A DNA stretch of 64,000 bases from Diphasiastrum complanatum (lineage: Eukaryota; Streptophyta; Lycopodiopsida; Lycopodiales; Lycopodiaceae), in the NCBI GenBank assembly GCA_029204225.1, contig CM055093.1, forward strand, positions 1,595,155 through 1,659,154. The letters run 5' to 3'. Made by a program: the position numbers and the translations under genes. Below the pieces are notes generated by a model. The model searched no databases. It saw only the letters and a list, made by a program, of their open reading frames with translations, and was not told the DNA's origin. Shown here one piece after another: positions 28,835-37,809 of this stretch (positions within the stretch are counted from its first letter, which is position 1; each line of letters opens with the position of its first letter).

Positions 28835-30296
28835 GTATTCTTACCTGATTCTTATCCATAAACAAATCGATGTTAGGATTATTAATGAAGCAGACGTCAT
28901 CAATATATCTAAATGAGTGAAAGAAATCATTCATCCATGTTCTGAGCCCTAATTTGGCTAATCTTTTTATAAATTGAACTTCAAAAAATGCAAGATACCA
29001 GTTGCACCATGTAAGTGAGCATCAAAAACCCATCGGTATCCCATGAATTTGTGTCCAGGTTATGTTTCCTAATTGACAATACAATTGTCTATTAGAAAGG
29101 CGTTCCACAAGCACAATAGGTCCTTGTCAATATTGTACCACCCCTCAGACATTTTATTGGCCCATGACCATTTAAAAACTTTCCTTTCCCGTCCTCACTT
29201 GAAACTCAGAAGCATCTTATTAGAATGTTTAAAAGCATATGCAATGGATTTATTCATGATAGTTTTCAGCCCATATGTACCATCTAAATGCTATAAAAAC
29301 ATACCTTTAGACGGTTTTTATAGCATTTAGAAATCATTGATGGTAGATTGAGATAAAAATGAATAGAAGACTCGCATTGCCAAAATAAGCATGTATCCAC
29401 ATTTAGGATACTCTTGTATGCTTTTGCCTTAAGGCCTGCCCCTTCCATGAGGAATAGAGACAACATACCAAGAGCTCTTGTTAGGAATTTGGCGAGTCTA
29501 GTGAAGCAGCAATCATGCATGATTCCTTGTGGGCTTTGTAAGTACATAGTAAATACGGCAAAGAGTTGTTTCCCAAGAAAATCTCAGGTAAAAAAATGGT
29601 TAGTTTTTTCATTACATATGTGACAAGTTCCTGTACCTGAGTTTTCTTGATCATTAGGAAAGGGGCTAAAGTCAGGATTAATAAGTCTTTCTAGGACAAG
29701 TTTTCGTACAAAGATTTTACATATAAAACTAGGGTTGTGTTGTGCCTTGTCAATGCTATTGATGTAGAGAAACTTTGTGAGCCATTGTTTTTCATTTTTA
29801 GCAATTTGTATTTTTGCATTTGTGTCCTTATTGCCATGTAGCCAACTTCATTTTTTGATATTTTCTAGGGCAATGTTTTTACAAAAAACTGCATGCTTTC
29901 TTATCATTTCTTCGTCCAAGTGTCTATGCGTAGGTAAGAGTTTAATTAATTTGAACCATCCATCATAAAGTTCAGAAGCAACTTCATTGACATTATTCTT
30001 TCTCAAAGTAATATGATTGAGACCCTTTTCTAAAGATTTGCATAAAATAGGGCTTTTTACAATATTGCTATATGTAGAAACGACATGCCCAAATTTTTCA
30101 ACAACAAAATTCTTGAATCTATTAAGAGAAAAAAATTGCATGCATGCAAGTTTTCTATGTCAAAATCACAGAAAACATCAGAGGGAAAATACCAATCACT
30201 TTTGACACTTGGTAGGTAAGTCCAACCGAACGTAATATCATGAAAGAGTTCATCTACAACACCGAATAGTCTAAATAAAACATGCATTAATAGCAT
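28835..30296 (-). pseudogene. Penelope-like element (PLE) reverse transcriptase relic
   Basis: The minus strand was read leftward from 30,296 across several frames. An N-terminal part contains LCKSLEKGLNHITLRKNN. A middle part has LTKFLYINSIDKAQHNP and a CHICN pair. RT pieces follow: DGTYGLKTIMNKSIAYAFK, EGWYNIDKDLLCLW, FLIDNCIVN, then IHGIPMG (GIPMG box, 29,042-29,028), EVQFIKRLAKLG and FRYIDDVCFINNPNID (YIDD box, 28,907-28,896). GIPMG followed by (R)YIDD and NN is characteristic of PLE RTs and unlike the LTR or LINE RT boxes. Multiple stops and frameshifts make it a pseudogene. The C-terminal GIY-YIG endonuclease was not found. Confidence 0.8.
29284..29330. repeat. perfect 17-bp inverted repeat, 13-nt spacer
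   Basis: The arms CTAAATGCTATAAAAAC (29,284-29,300) and GTTTTTATAGCATTTAG (29,314-29,330) are exact reverse complements. The structure sits inside the PLE relic just upstream (minus strand) of the DGTYGLKT segment and breaks the reading frame, so it is a late rearrangement or a small hairpin insertion. Confidence 0.95.
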
Positions 30297-30363
30297 TTTA
30301 AATCATAGTCCAGTCTTTCCAAATGAAAAGAATGTTTTTTAGCGATAGGCCAAGCTCTACCAT
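30291..30363. repeat. 73-bp direct repeat, copy 1
   Basis: It begins TAGCATTTTAAATCATAGTC and ends in CAAGCTCTACCAT. A second copy with several substitutions lies at 31,384-31,456. This copy overlaps the 5' end of the PLE frame on the minus strand, so the pair could be remnants of PLE terminal repeats or of another element. Confidence 0.9.
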
Positions 30364-31383
30364 GCTTCATCGTTGGTATTCTGGACCACAAACATACTTT
30401 TGTCACTACACAAATGGTGTGATGCATGGCCAACGTTGGCATGCGGTGATCATTATCAATTTAAGTGTGTGGAGAGAAGCACTAAACCATCATTGGTCCA
30501 TTGCTAGACAGCGGACTACTTTTATCAACTTTTATCAAGCAGAAGTCATAATAGATCCATCGTTGGTCCATCACTAGACAGCAGATCAAAATACATCAAA
30601 TATGAACCATTTACTTGAACTTATAGAATTACCATTTTCATTCTCAGGGCAAGCAAAGACTTTTCTAATATGCAGATTAAAAAATCTTTCTTCTTTCTCA
30701 AAACTTTCGACAAATTCATTTTTCTTTCCATAAGATTTGTACCAAACTCAAAGTATCCTTCTTTTTAACAAACTCCAAATAGATCTTGACCCATTCCAAA
30801 ATCTCCAAAAGATTAACACAAAACTTTATCCTCAGGTCCAACAGAAGAACAAGTAGCCCTATCAGTGTCCGTGACAAAAGAATACATCATCACGGCCTTT
30901 TTCATACAACAGATAAGCGTTTGAATAAAATGCTTAGGTGGAGGAAGGGGTTCCCCATAACTCAAAAGAGCAGCATCTTGAAACCATCCTATGGACTAAA
31001 ACATGAAAATAGACCTTTGTTAGCTTATCAATCGGATAAAAGATAAGGGTCTAGTACTATCCCGACCAAGGAATAGTCAGAGTTACACAACAAGGATGCA
31101 GAGAGAGAGATACACAATTTCACATAGTTCCTCTTGACAAAACAAGACTAAACCCTTCGAAACCTTTATTCATAAACCGACAAGGTACAATATAGCTGAA
31201 AAGTAAAATATAGTACTGTAAAGCACCATAAAGCATAACCACTCTCAAAACGTCTAGCTGATACCTGCCACCATCCCACAACACAAAACCGCATGAGTTA
31301 GTACAGTGGGAAAGACAAGTGTCATAGTTGAGCGTTAGTTATTATCCATGTCCAAGAGAAGCTATATCACTTAACAACATAAA
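30364..31383. other. no gene recognised, between the two 73-bp repeats
   Basis: This is about 1 kb with no supported frame. Short internal echoes occur at 30,490 and 30,555 (CATTGGTCCATTGCTAGACAGC / CGTTGGTCCATCACTAGACAGC). Confidence 0.5.
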
Positions 31384-31456
31384 TAGCATTTTAAATCATA
31401 GTCTAGTCTTCTCAAACAAAAAGAATGTTTTTTAGCGATAGGCCAAGCCCTACCAT
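31384..31456. repeat. 73-bp direct repeat, copy 2
   Basis: Second copy of the unit at 30,291-30,363, same orientation, with about nine differences by eye. Confidence 0.9.
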
Positions 31457-31495
31457 TACCGTATCAGGGCAAGTGTCATGCTGATCAGTTTTTGG

Positions 31496-31905
31496 GCATT
31501 GGTCCATACCAGTTTGTTTTATTTTGTGCACAAGTATGAATAGTTTTCACCATACATATTAATTATCGCTAAAAGATATGGTGTGGACACATGTGCTGGT
31601 GTTAGAGCAATTCCATGCCATGCTAACCCTGGTACTATGGTTTCAAAAAATAGGTCACACACTACTGTCCATGCTCCTGAGCAAATCCATGCCAATGCTC
31701 CTGAGCATTGGTCCATATCAGTTTGTTTTATTTTGTGCATAAGTATGAATAGTTTTCACCGTACATATTAATTATCGCTAAAAGATATGGTGTGGACACG
31801 TGTGCAGGTGTTACAGCAATTCCATGCCATGTTAACCCTGGTACTATGGTTTCGAAAAACAAGTCAACGCACTACTGTCCATGCTCCTAAACAAATCCAT
31901 GCTTT
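31496..31905. repeat. tandem duplication, period about 208 bp
   Basis: Unit 1 (31,496-31,703) and unit 2 (31,704 to about 31,905) share long runs such as AATTATCGCTAAAAGATATG and CCTGGTACTATGGTTTC. Copies differ by scattered substitutions and one short internal deletion in unit 2. Frames inside it have no recognisable product. Confidence 0.92.
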
Positions 31906-32655
31906 CCAGTCGTATCTCACCATGCTCTGATATGACAACTGAATGGGTAATATTTTGTAGAGGCCATGATTGAATATTGTTGTTTTGAATGAACTTGCGT
32001 TTATCAAAACCCCATATTCAACTCGTGGTATTTGCGACCTTTTTTTTGGATAGGTTGTATATTACCGATGAGGTCTTCGTGGTTTTTACAAAATATCAGG
32101 AAAGATCCGTGCCATTCTAATCCTTTTTGTAAGAACCGTTTATCTTACGCAAATCCATGTTGTCCAAGATATAATAAAAACCTTTTACTAGGACATCACT
32201 TATGTCATCATTATTGTAGATTTCACACGTGTGGAGTGTCCACAACATGTACTTGTGATCTCCTAAGGTGTGTAGATGCACCAAGATCAAGACTAGATTG
32301 AGATTCAAGATCTATCTTTGATTCTATGGCAAAAACACACTACTACATGCATTCAATCACTTCAACTCTCACTCACACGTGTGGGAAGTATTAAAAAATT
32401 ATTCTAAGTAAAAACAAGTTGCTCTCCTCGGGTAGAGAGAGAAAATCATCATGAGCTCTCTGGTAGAGAGAGAAAGCTAGAAATCCAAATCACACTAGAT
32501 AGTGTCTAGTACTGCCATTTAGAGCTTTGAGGCTTCATACCTTTCACATTATTGATATATGTCTGTTTGAACGATCACTCATTTCAAAATCTAAGCAAAG
32601 AGGAGAATCTGGAATATTCCCTCTGAAAGTTCTTATATTCTCTTTTTTTATATTT
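31906..32655. other. no gene recognised; possible decayed LTR
   Basis: No supported frame was seen. Two copies of the palindrome CACACGTGTG occur at 32,224-32,233 and 32,374-32,383. Elsewhere in the window this palindrome is found only in Copia LTRs, so old LTR sequence may be present. A GGTAGAGAGAGAAA motif is repeated at about 32,430 and 32,463. Confidence 0.35.
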
Positions 32656-32902
32656 GTACCAATATCGGATCCAAGCGCGCTAGCTGAAAAGAAACCCGAG
32701 CAGTCGTACATCTGCGCTCCAGTCCGATATCGCATGTCTGTACCGATATCGGATCCAAGCGTGCGAGCTAAAGAGAATTCTTAGCAGTTGTACATCCGCG
32801 TTCCAGTCCGATATCGCGTGCTCCAATACCGGATCCACGCGCACAAGTTAAAGAGGATCCTGAGTAGTTGTACTTCTGCGCTCCATTCCGATATCAGGTG
32901 TA
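32656..32902. repeat. three tandem repeats of about 83 bp
   Basis: The units start at 32,656, 32,740 and 32,822. Each opens with an AATATCGGATCCAAGC-like word, has GTACATCTGCGCTCCAGTCCG in the middle and closes with a CGATATCGC-like word. Units 1 and 2 are closest and unit 3 has drifted. CCGATATCGG in unit 2 is a 10-bp palindrome. The array ends about 110 bp before a Copia gag start at 33,011, so it may be part of that element's leader. Confidence 0.92.
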
Positions 32903-33010
32903 TAACTGAAAAAAAAATTATTATACAGTTCTGTGGCGTGATAAAATTTGGAAACTAAGTTGTGTGCTCAGACTGAGCCATTTTTGTGATCCGGACTTGT
33001 CTATCCAGTA

Positions 33011-34829
33011 ATGGCAACTCTAAGCGAGAGTGTCCTTAATGAGTCAATCAAATTGGAAGGAATTGGCAACTATGCAGTTTGGAAATTCAAACTGAAGAGC
33101 ATTTTGATGGAAAAGGAGCTATGGGAGATCGTGACAGGTGAAGAGACAAGGCCATTGATTGAAGAAGATCAACGGTTGATAAGAGAAAATGGAGAGCACA
33201 AAATGTCATCAACTTATCAGTTAGAGATGTAATTATTCCCTACATTTCAGATTCAGATGGACTAAAAGAAGCATGGGATATGTTGAAGGCATTGTTTGAG
33301 ACCACAAACACATATCGAGTGCTATTCCTGAAGACGAAGCTGCACACATTGCGGATGGATGATGTTGCAACTGTTGCTGATCACCTACTGAAGATCAAAG
33401 AGATTCGTGACCAATTAGCAGCAGTTGGAGAGCGAGTATAGGATCGTGAGATCATGCAGTTGACATTGAATAGTTTGAGTGAGTCACATCAGATGTTTGT
33501 GACAAGTATAGCCACACGGGAAAATCTTCCAACCTATGAAGAGTTAGGTGGATTGCTTTTGCAGGAAGAACAACGTCAAGAGAACTTGAGTCATCGCAAC
33601 AGGGGATTTGATCAAGCTCTTGCAGTCAGGGGACGTGGTGGTAGATTTGGTCGTGGAAGACACCAATCAAGAGGTGGAAACTCAAATCATGGATCATTCC
33701 AACAATTTTAAGAACAATCCAATGATGGCCCAAATCGAGGCAATTGGAATCAAGGCCGAGGTCAAGGACGCGGCTATTCCAGGCAAAATAAACCTGGAAA
33801 TTGTAGGTATTGCAACAAACTTGGCACTGGGAGCGTGAATGCTTCAATAACCAAAAGGAGATGGAACAAAGAAAAGACAAAGGGCAAGTGGAAAATTATG
33901 TTGATCAACATCAATTTGCAACACCTTATTCACCACAACAAAATGGAGTTGTAGAATGAAAGAACAGATCTATTGTTGAGATGGCCAAGGCGATGCTCAA
34001 AAGCAAGGGTCTGCCAAACACCTTTTGGGCAGAAGCTTGTAGCACAGTTACGCACATCCTGAATCAGTGTCCTACAAAATCCGTGGAAGGTAAGACACCT
34101 CATGAAGCTGTTACTGGAAAGAAACCTAATATTTCTCATTTGAGAGTATTTGGTTGTGGGTAGTTTGATTTATTTGACACACACACGACCTGATATTTCT
34201 TATGCTATTGGTGTTGTTAGTCAATTTTTTGCAAGATCCTAGTCAAGCACACTGGAAGTCTGTTAAACGTATTCTCAGATACATTTGACGGACATTGAAT
34301 TTTGGTTTGAAGTATGATCAACCTGAAGTGCCAATGTTGGTAGGTTATACAGATGCCGATTGGGCAGGTAATATTGATGACAGAAGATCTACCAGTGGTC
34401 ATACATTCAGTTATGGTATAGCTGGAATTTCATGGAGCAGCAAAGGCAACCTACAGTAGCTTTATCATCCAACAGGAGCTGAATATCGAGCACTCAGCAA
34501 TGCTACACAAGAAGCGGTGTGGTTACAAAGATTGCTTGTGGATTTAGGTCAGTCACATGTGGATGCTACTACTATATCTTGCAAAAATCAAAGCTGCATT
34601 CACCTTGCCAAAAATCTAGTTTCATATGCTTGAACCAAGCACATTGAAATACACTATCATTTTATTCGAGAGAAAATCCTTGATGGAGCCATTGATCTTG
34701 TTTTTTGAAAAACCTGAAGATCAAATGGCAGATATTTTTACTAAGTCATTAGGTAGATATAAATTTGAGAGGTTTCGTACTCTATTAGGAATAGAAGAAT
34801 GTAATTTTATCATTGAGAGAGAGTGTTAG
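33011..34829 (+). pseudogene. Ty1/Copia gag-pol relic with internal deletions
   Basis: The start at 33,011 (MATLSESVLNESIKLEGIGN) gives Copia Gag (NYAVWKFKLKSILMEKELW). TSIATRENLPTYEELGGLLL, a Gly/Arg-rich stretch and a damaged knuckle (CRYCNKLGTGS, about 33,804) follow. The sequence then jumps to the integrase end (TPYSPQQNGVVE, stop, KNRSIVEMAK; 33,930-34,160) and from about 34,165 to RNase H (GYTDADWAGNIDDRRSTSG, GAEYRALSNATQEAVWLQR) and the C-terminal DIFTKSLGRYKFERFRTLLG. Protease, the integrase core and most of RT are missing. Stops and shifts are numerous. It ends at the PPT-like GAGAGAGAG before 34,824. Confidence 0.85.
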
Positions 34830-35072
34830 AAATCAATGATAAACTTCATTGTTACTGTTTACGATGTACATTAATGTTGACAGTTGTTACCAATTGTAAT
34901 TAGCCGTATGGTAGTCTATTAGTCTATTCGTAGGTTTTCTCTCTATATCAGGGTTCAGGGTTTAGATGTACATTTTATATTCAGTATGATGCTAGTGTGA
35001 TAGAGTGATATTGCGTGTTCTTCTTCCGTCTCCCTACTTGGTGATTGTTTATGGTGAATGCTTGATGTTGCA
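34824..35072 (+). repeat. probable 3' LTR of the preceding Copia relic
   Basis: It begins TGTTAGAAATC right after a purine run (GAGAGAGAG) that follows the pol C-terminus, as expected for PPT plus 3' LTR. A candidate end is the TTGCA at about 35,068-35,072, giving TG...CA and roughly 249 bp. No 5' copy was found, so the right edge is uncertain. Confidence 0.5.
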
Positions 35073-35094
35073 TTTCTGATTGTTGACAAAAGAA

Positions 35095-36365
35095 GAAACA
35101 GGATGCTAGTCAAAGGAGCCAGATGCATGATGCCACAGGCTCAGTTGCCAAGTCAATCTTAGATTGAGGCAATCGTTGCAACAGTACACCTGCAGAATAG
35201 ATCAACAATGACAGCCCCAAAAAACAAGACACCATATGAGATGTGGATAGGCAAAAGGCCTAATCTGTCATATGTGCATGTGTTCGGATGTACAACATAT
35301 AAGCACATACCAAAGGAAAAGAGAAGCAAGCTCAATGAAAAGTCAGAGCAAACAATCATGGTCGGATACTCGAATGGATCACAAGTGTACAGGCTCTACA
35401 ATCCAACCTCAAAGAAAGTTGTGTCTAGTAGAGATGTGAAGTACGATGAATCCACATTCCCAGGATTGAAGGAAGAAAAGGGCCATGAGATCTTCACACT
35501 ACTGCCAATTCAAGAGGGAGATCGAGGACAGACATCAACTGAGAATGTCGAGCTCCAAACTCTAGAGCAGAAAGCCGAAGATCAACCTATCGAAGAAGAC
35601 ATGAACCAGCAGCGACGAACAGGACCAAGAAGGTCAACAAGACAAAAAAAGACCTCCAGATTGATACTCTAATAATCTTAAATAGAGTGAAGATGCAGAT
35701 GTCGAATACTACAGCTTCACTGAGAGTCAACAACATATCAAGAAGCTATCCAGAGTCCAGAGGGAGAATTCTGGAAGGAAGCAATGTCGGAAGAGATCAA
35801 TTTAATGAGGCAGAATGAGGCATGGACACTAGAGCCATTGCCCGAAGATAAAAAGATCGTCGACTACAAATGGGTTTATAAAAGAGAAATGAAATCAGAT
35901 GGCATTGTTGGATGCTATAAGGCCAGACTTGTCGCCAAGGCTACACACAAAGGTATGGCATCGATTATTTTGATACATACTCACCAATAGTCAAGATGGC
36001 AAGCATTTGACTGCTCCTTGCATACACAACACAACACAATCTTGAAAAATACCAGATTGATGTAAAAACGGCCTTTCTCCATGAAGATCTAGAGGAAGAA
36101 ATCTTCATGAAGCAGCGTGAAGGATTTGAAGACCCCAACAATCGACAATATGTCTGTCGATTGCATCGATGCATTTATGGTCTAAAGCAGACATCACGAG
36201 CTTGGTACAAGAAGCTTGACAATCTTCTGAAGTCTCTAGACTTTGTTCCTACACAACCAGACTGAAATGTCTACATAAGAAGAGTAGGAAGAAGCTTTGT
36301 GATTCTAACAACTTTTGTAGATGACTCCCTAATGATAGGAAACTCTTTGATGCTAATCAAGAGAA
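35095..36365 (+). pseudogene. Ty1/Copia integrase end-RT relic
   Basis: It starts inside integrase. The frame at 35,208 has MTAPKNKTPYEMWIGKRPN and HVFGCTTYKHIPKEKRSK, then VSSRDVKYDEST. A Glu/Gln-rich linker follows, and RT begins near 35,784 (EAWTLEPLP, YKWVYKREMKSDG, KARLVAKATHKG). In other frames come VKTAFLHEDLEEEIFMKQ, YGLKQTSRAWYKKLDNLL and FVDDSLMIGNS (FVDD box, about 36,315). It stops at about 36,365 where LTR sequence of the F4 element takes over. RNase H is absent. It has a different sequence type from the relic at 33-35 kb. Confidence 0.85.
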
Positions 36366-36377
36366 CTGGGAGAAGCG

Positions 36378-36697
36378 AAAAAGTGTCTTGGGTTGTAGAT
36401 CATAAGAGATCAAACGAGAGGAGTAATGCATTTGATTCGTTTGATCAAGATCTATTAGAGTTTGCATCTCATTCTTAGAGTAGATGCTGATTTTTCTACA
36501 TGCAAGATTGGTGATTTGTTGTCTTTCTTACCCAAGATCATTTTATGGATTTAGATCTTTATTGATCTGAAATATTCTATCAATGATTTGGAGAAGATAT
36601 CAATGCTAAAGCATGCTAGATTGGATTATACACCAAAACCGAGTTTCTTGCATATGTAGATTGGATCTTTTGTAGATCAAAAGTCCATATAAAATTA
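36378..36697 (+). repeat. truncated 5' LTR end and leader of Copia F4
   Basis: From about 36,405 to 36,565 the sequence matches the 3' part of the F3 LTR (read on the minus strand of 47,521-47,640). Shared words are GAGTTTGCATCTCATT, GATGCTGATTTTTCTAC and GATCTGAAAT. After the LTR end, GTAGATTGGATCTTTTGTAG matches the F2 leader. The leader is cut at 36,697 by the composite insertion and resumes at 43,246. The PBS is too decayed to recognise. Confidence 0.7.
36693..36697. repeat. target-site duplication AATTA, left
   Basis: The five bases directly left of the TRIM LTR terminus are AATTA, repeated at 43,246-43,250 directly right of the F1 3' LTR terminus. The flanks join to continuous F2-type leader sequence once the insert is removed. 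Confidence 0.75.
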
Positions 36698-36850
36698 TGT
36701 GAAAAGTTTTTACACTTGGTGTGTGTGGTCGGGCTAGGGATTGAACCTAGGACCTCCCCCATTCCGGTGGGGTGCTCTACCACTGAGCTACCTGTCCATT
36801 TGTGTTCCAAGAGTGTTGTGCAAGGGCTATAGCCTTGACACTTTCTAACA
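36698..36850 (-). repeat. TRIM LTR (3' LTR in element orientation)
   Basis: 153 bp with TG...CA ends. It contains the tRNA-like segment. It differs from its partner at positions inside the anticodon-arm and D-arm regions (CCGG/CTGG, CACTG/CATTG, CCTG/CCCG). Confidence 0.88.
36727..36797 (-). promoter_or_regulatory. tRNA-like segment with A and B boxes, TRIM LTR copy 1
   Basis: On the minus strand the segment has TAGCTCAGTGG (A box) and GGTTCAATCCC (B box). The D arm pairs GCTC/GAGC around AGTGGTA. The T arm pairs CTAGG/CCTAG around the canonical loop TTCAATC. A CCCCA/TGGGG stem can form in the anticodon position with a 6-nt loop, and the acceptor stem is weak. This looks like a tRNA-derived internal RNA polymerase III promoter, not a working tRNA. 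Confidence 0.8.
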
Positions 36851-36923
36851 CTCCCCCTCAAGGCATAGCCCTTTTTAGCTATTGCCCGCCTAGGCCACGC
36901 CCACAACCATGGCTCTGATACCA
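36851..36923 (-). other. TRIM internal segment: PPT and PBS
   Basis: The PPT (GAGGGGGAG on the minus strand) is at 36,859-36,851 and the PBS (TGGTATCAGAGCC) at 36,923-36,911. The 50 bases between have no frame. Confidence 0.88.
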
Positions 36924-37076
36924 TGTGAAAAGTTTTTACACTTGGTGTGTGTGGTCGGGCTAGGGATTGAACCTAGGACCTCCCCCATTCTGGTGGGGTG
37001 CTCTACCATTGAGCTACCCGTCCATTTGTGTTCCAAGAGTGTTGTGCAAGGGCTATAGCCTTGACACTTTCTAACA
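36924..37076 (-). repeat. TRIM LTR (5' LTR in element orientation)
   Basis: 153 bp, the partner of 36,698-36,850. It is bounded on both sides by the sequence TGGTATCAGAGCCATGGTT, inverted on the left and direct on the right. Confidence 0.88.
36953..37023 (-). promoter_or_regulatory. tRNA-like segment, TRIM LTR copy 2
   Basis: Same D-arm and T-arm structure and boxes as copy 1. The A box has one change (TAGCTCAATGG). In this position it would drive transcription leftward through the TRIM. Confidence 0.78.
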
Positions 37077-37114
37077 TGGTATCAGAGCCATGGTTAAAAA
37101 TTCACATGGAGGAG
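37077..37114 (+). other. 38-bp junction with plus-strand PBS and PPT-like end
   Basis: It begins TGGTATCAGAGCCATGGTT, a plus-strand copy of the TRIM PBS. ATTCACA follows, then TGGAGGAG, which resembles the last bases of the F1 PPT (GAGGAGGAG) and abuts the F1 5' LTR. It looks like a fused PBS and PPT remnant between the two elements. Confidence 0.7.
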
Positions 37115-37796
37115 TGTTAAAAATTCACAATTCTAGCTTGAATAGTTTTGGTCATATGACTTGTAAATAGTTAGATGGTCATGATGTGGCTTGTCACACG
37201 TGCCAAATAGCATAGGATTCCATTCATAAGGATGTTCTCAAGTAGACCTAAGTGTTAGAATCTTTGGAATGAGTCCAAATTATGCTTAGATACAAGGGAG
37301 AAAAAATAGGAGCTATTTTTGGTAATTTTTGCATTGTTGAGGGATCTCCAAGATTCCAACCCTAACTTGGTAGGGATGAAAGATCCAACAAAATTAGCAT
37401 TAGGGATAGGTTTAGGGCTACTCATACCTGCCCAAAACCGTGATGGATCATGTATATATAGGTGATGATATCTCACCAAAATCAATCAAGCAATTTCATG
37501 TTTTTTCTCTCATAATGGTGCAATTGCTCTCTATGTTCATAATTGTTTGAGTACTTGTGATTACTAATGATTATAGGATTGAATGTAGGTCTGGTGTACA
37601 GTACTCAGACTGTGGGAGGCAGTACTTTCACACGTGTGAAGCCTTCTTCAAGGATTTGGGCCATTTAGTGAGGTTCAAGCATAGATTTTTGATGGATTTT
37701 GATGGTTCAACTTGTGCTAATCTTATGAAATCATAATCTATTGTTTCCCTCATCATTTCAAGTGTTTTAGGATCCTTATTTGCTGTAATTTTTACA
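37115..37796 (+). repeat. Copia F1 e1, 5' LTR
   Basis: 682 bp from TGTTAAAAATTC to TTTTTACA, followed immediately by the PBS. A TATATATAG box is at 37,453 and a TTCACACGTGTGAA palindrome at 37,627-37,640. The 76-codon antisense frame in it recurs in each F1 LTR by descent only. Several differences from the 3' LTR, including an 8-bp length difference, show this insertion is not the youngest. Confidence 0.95.
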
Positions 37797-37809
37797 TGGT
37801 ATCAGAGCC
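37797..37809 (+). promoter_or_regulatory. primer binding site of F1 e1 (initiator tRNA-Met type)
   Basis: TGGTATCAGAGCC follows the 5' LTR with no gap. This is the standard Copia PBS complementary to the 3' end of plant initiator tRNA-Met. Confidence 0.93.

Larger units (their letters stand above)
36698..37076 (-). mobile_element. TRIM: 379-bp miniature LTR retrotransposon
   Basis: Two 153-bp direct repeats (36,698-36,850 and 36,924-37,076; three differences seen) flank a 73-bp internal segment. Read on the minus strand, the LTR starts TGTTAGAAAG and ends TTTTCACA. It is followed by the PBS TGGTATCAGAGCC, and the internal segment ends in the PPT GAGGGGGAG before the second LTR. There is no coding capacity. 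The PBS matches that of the F1 and F2 Copia elements in its first 12 bases, so Copia machinery could mobilise it. Confidence 0.88.

Noticed and set aside
36908-36940. Palindrome around CCATGG as a cruciform origin
   Set aside because: It is explained by the inverted PBS of the TRIM and junction; there is no replication context.
36727-37023. Two functional tRNA genes
   Set aside because: The D and T arms are good, but the anticodon loop is 6 nt, the acceptor stem is poor, and both copies lie inside paired LTRs with PBS and PPT. A TRIM promoter fits better.
37255-37485. A conserved 76-codon antisense protein recurring at 37.3, 42.7, 50.8, 62.1 and 63.1 kb
   Set aside because: It sits in the F1 LTR each time. 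Conservation follows from LTR copying, it has no motif, and the older LTR at 47.0 kb does not keep it.
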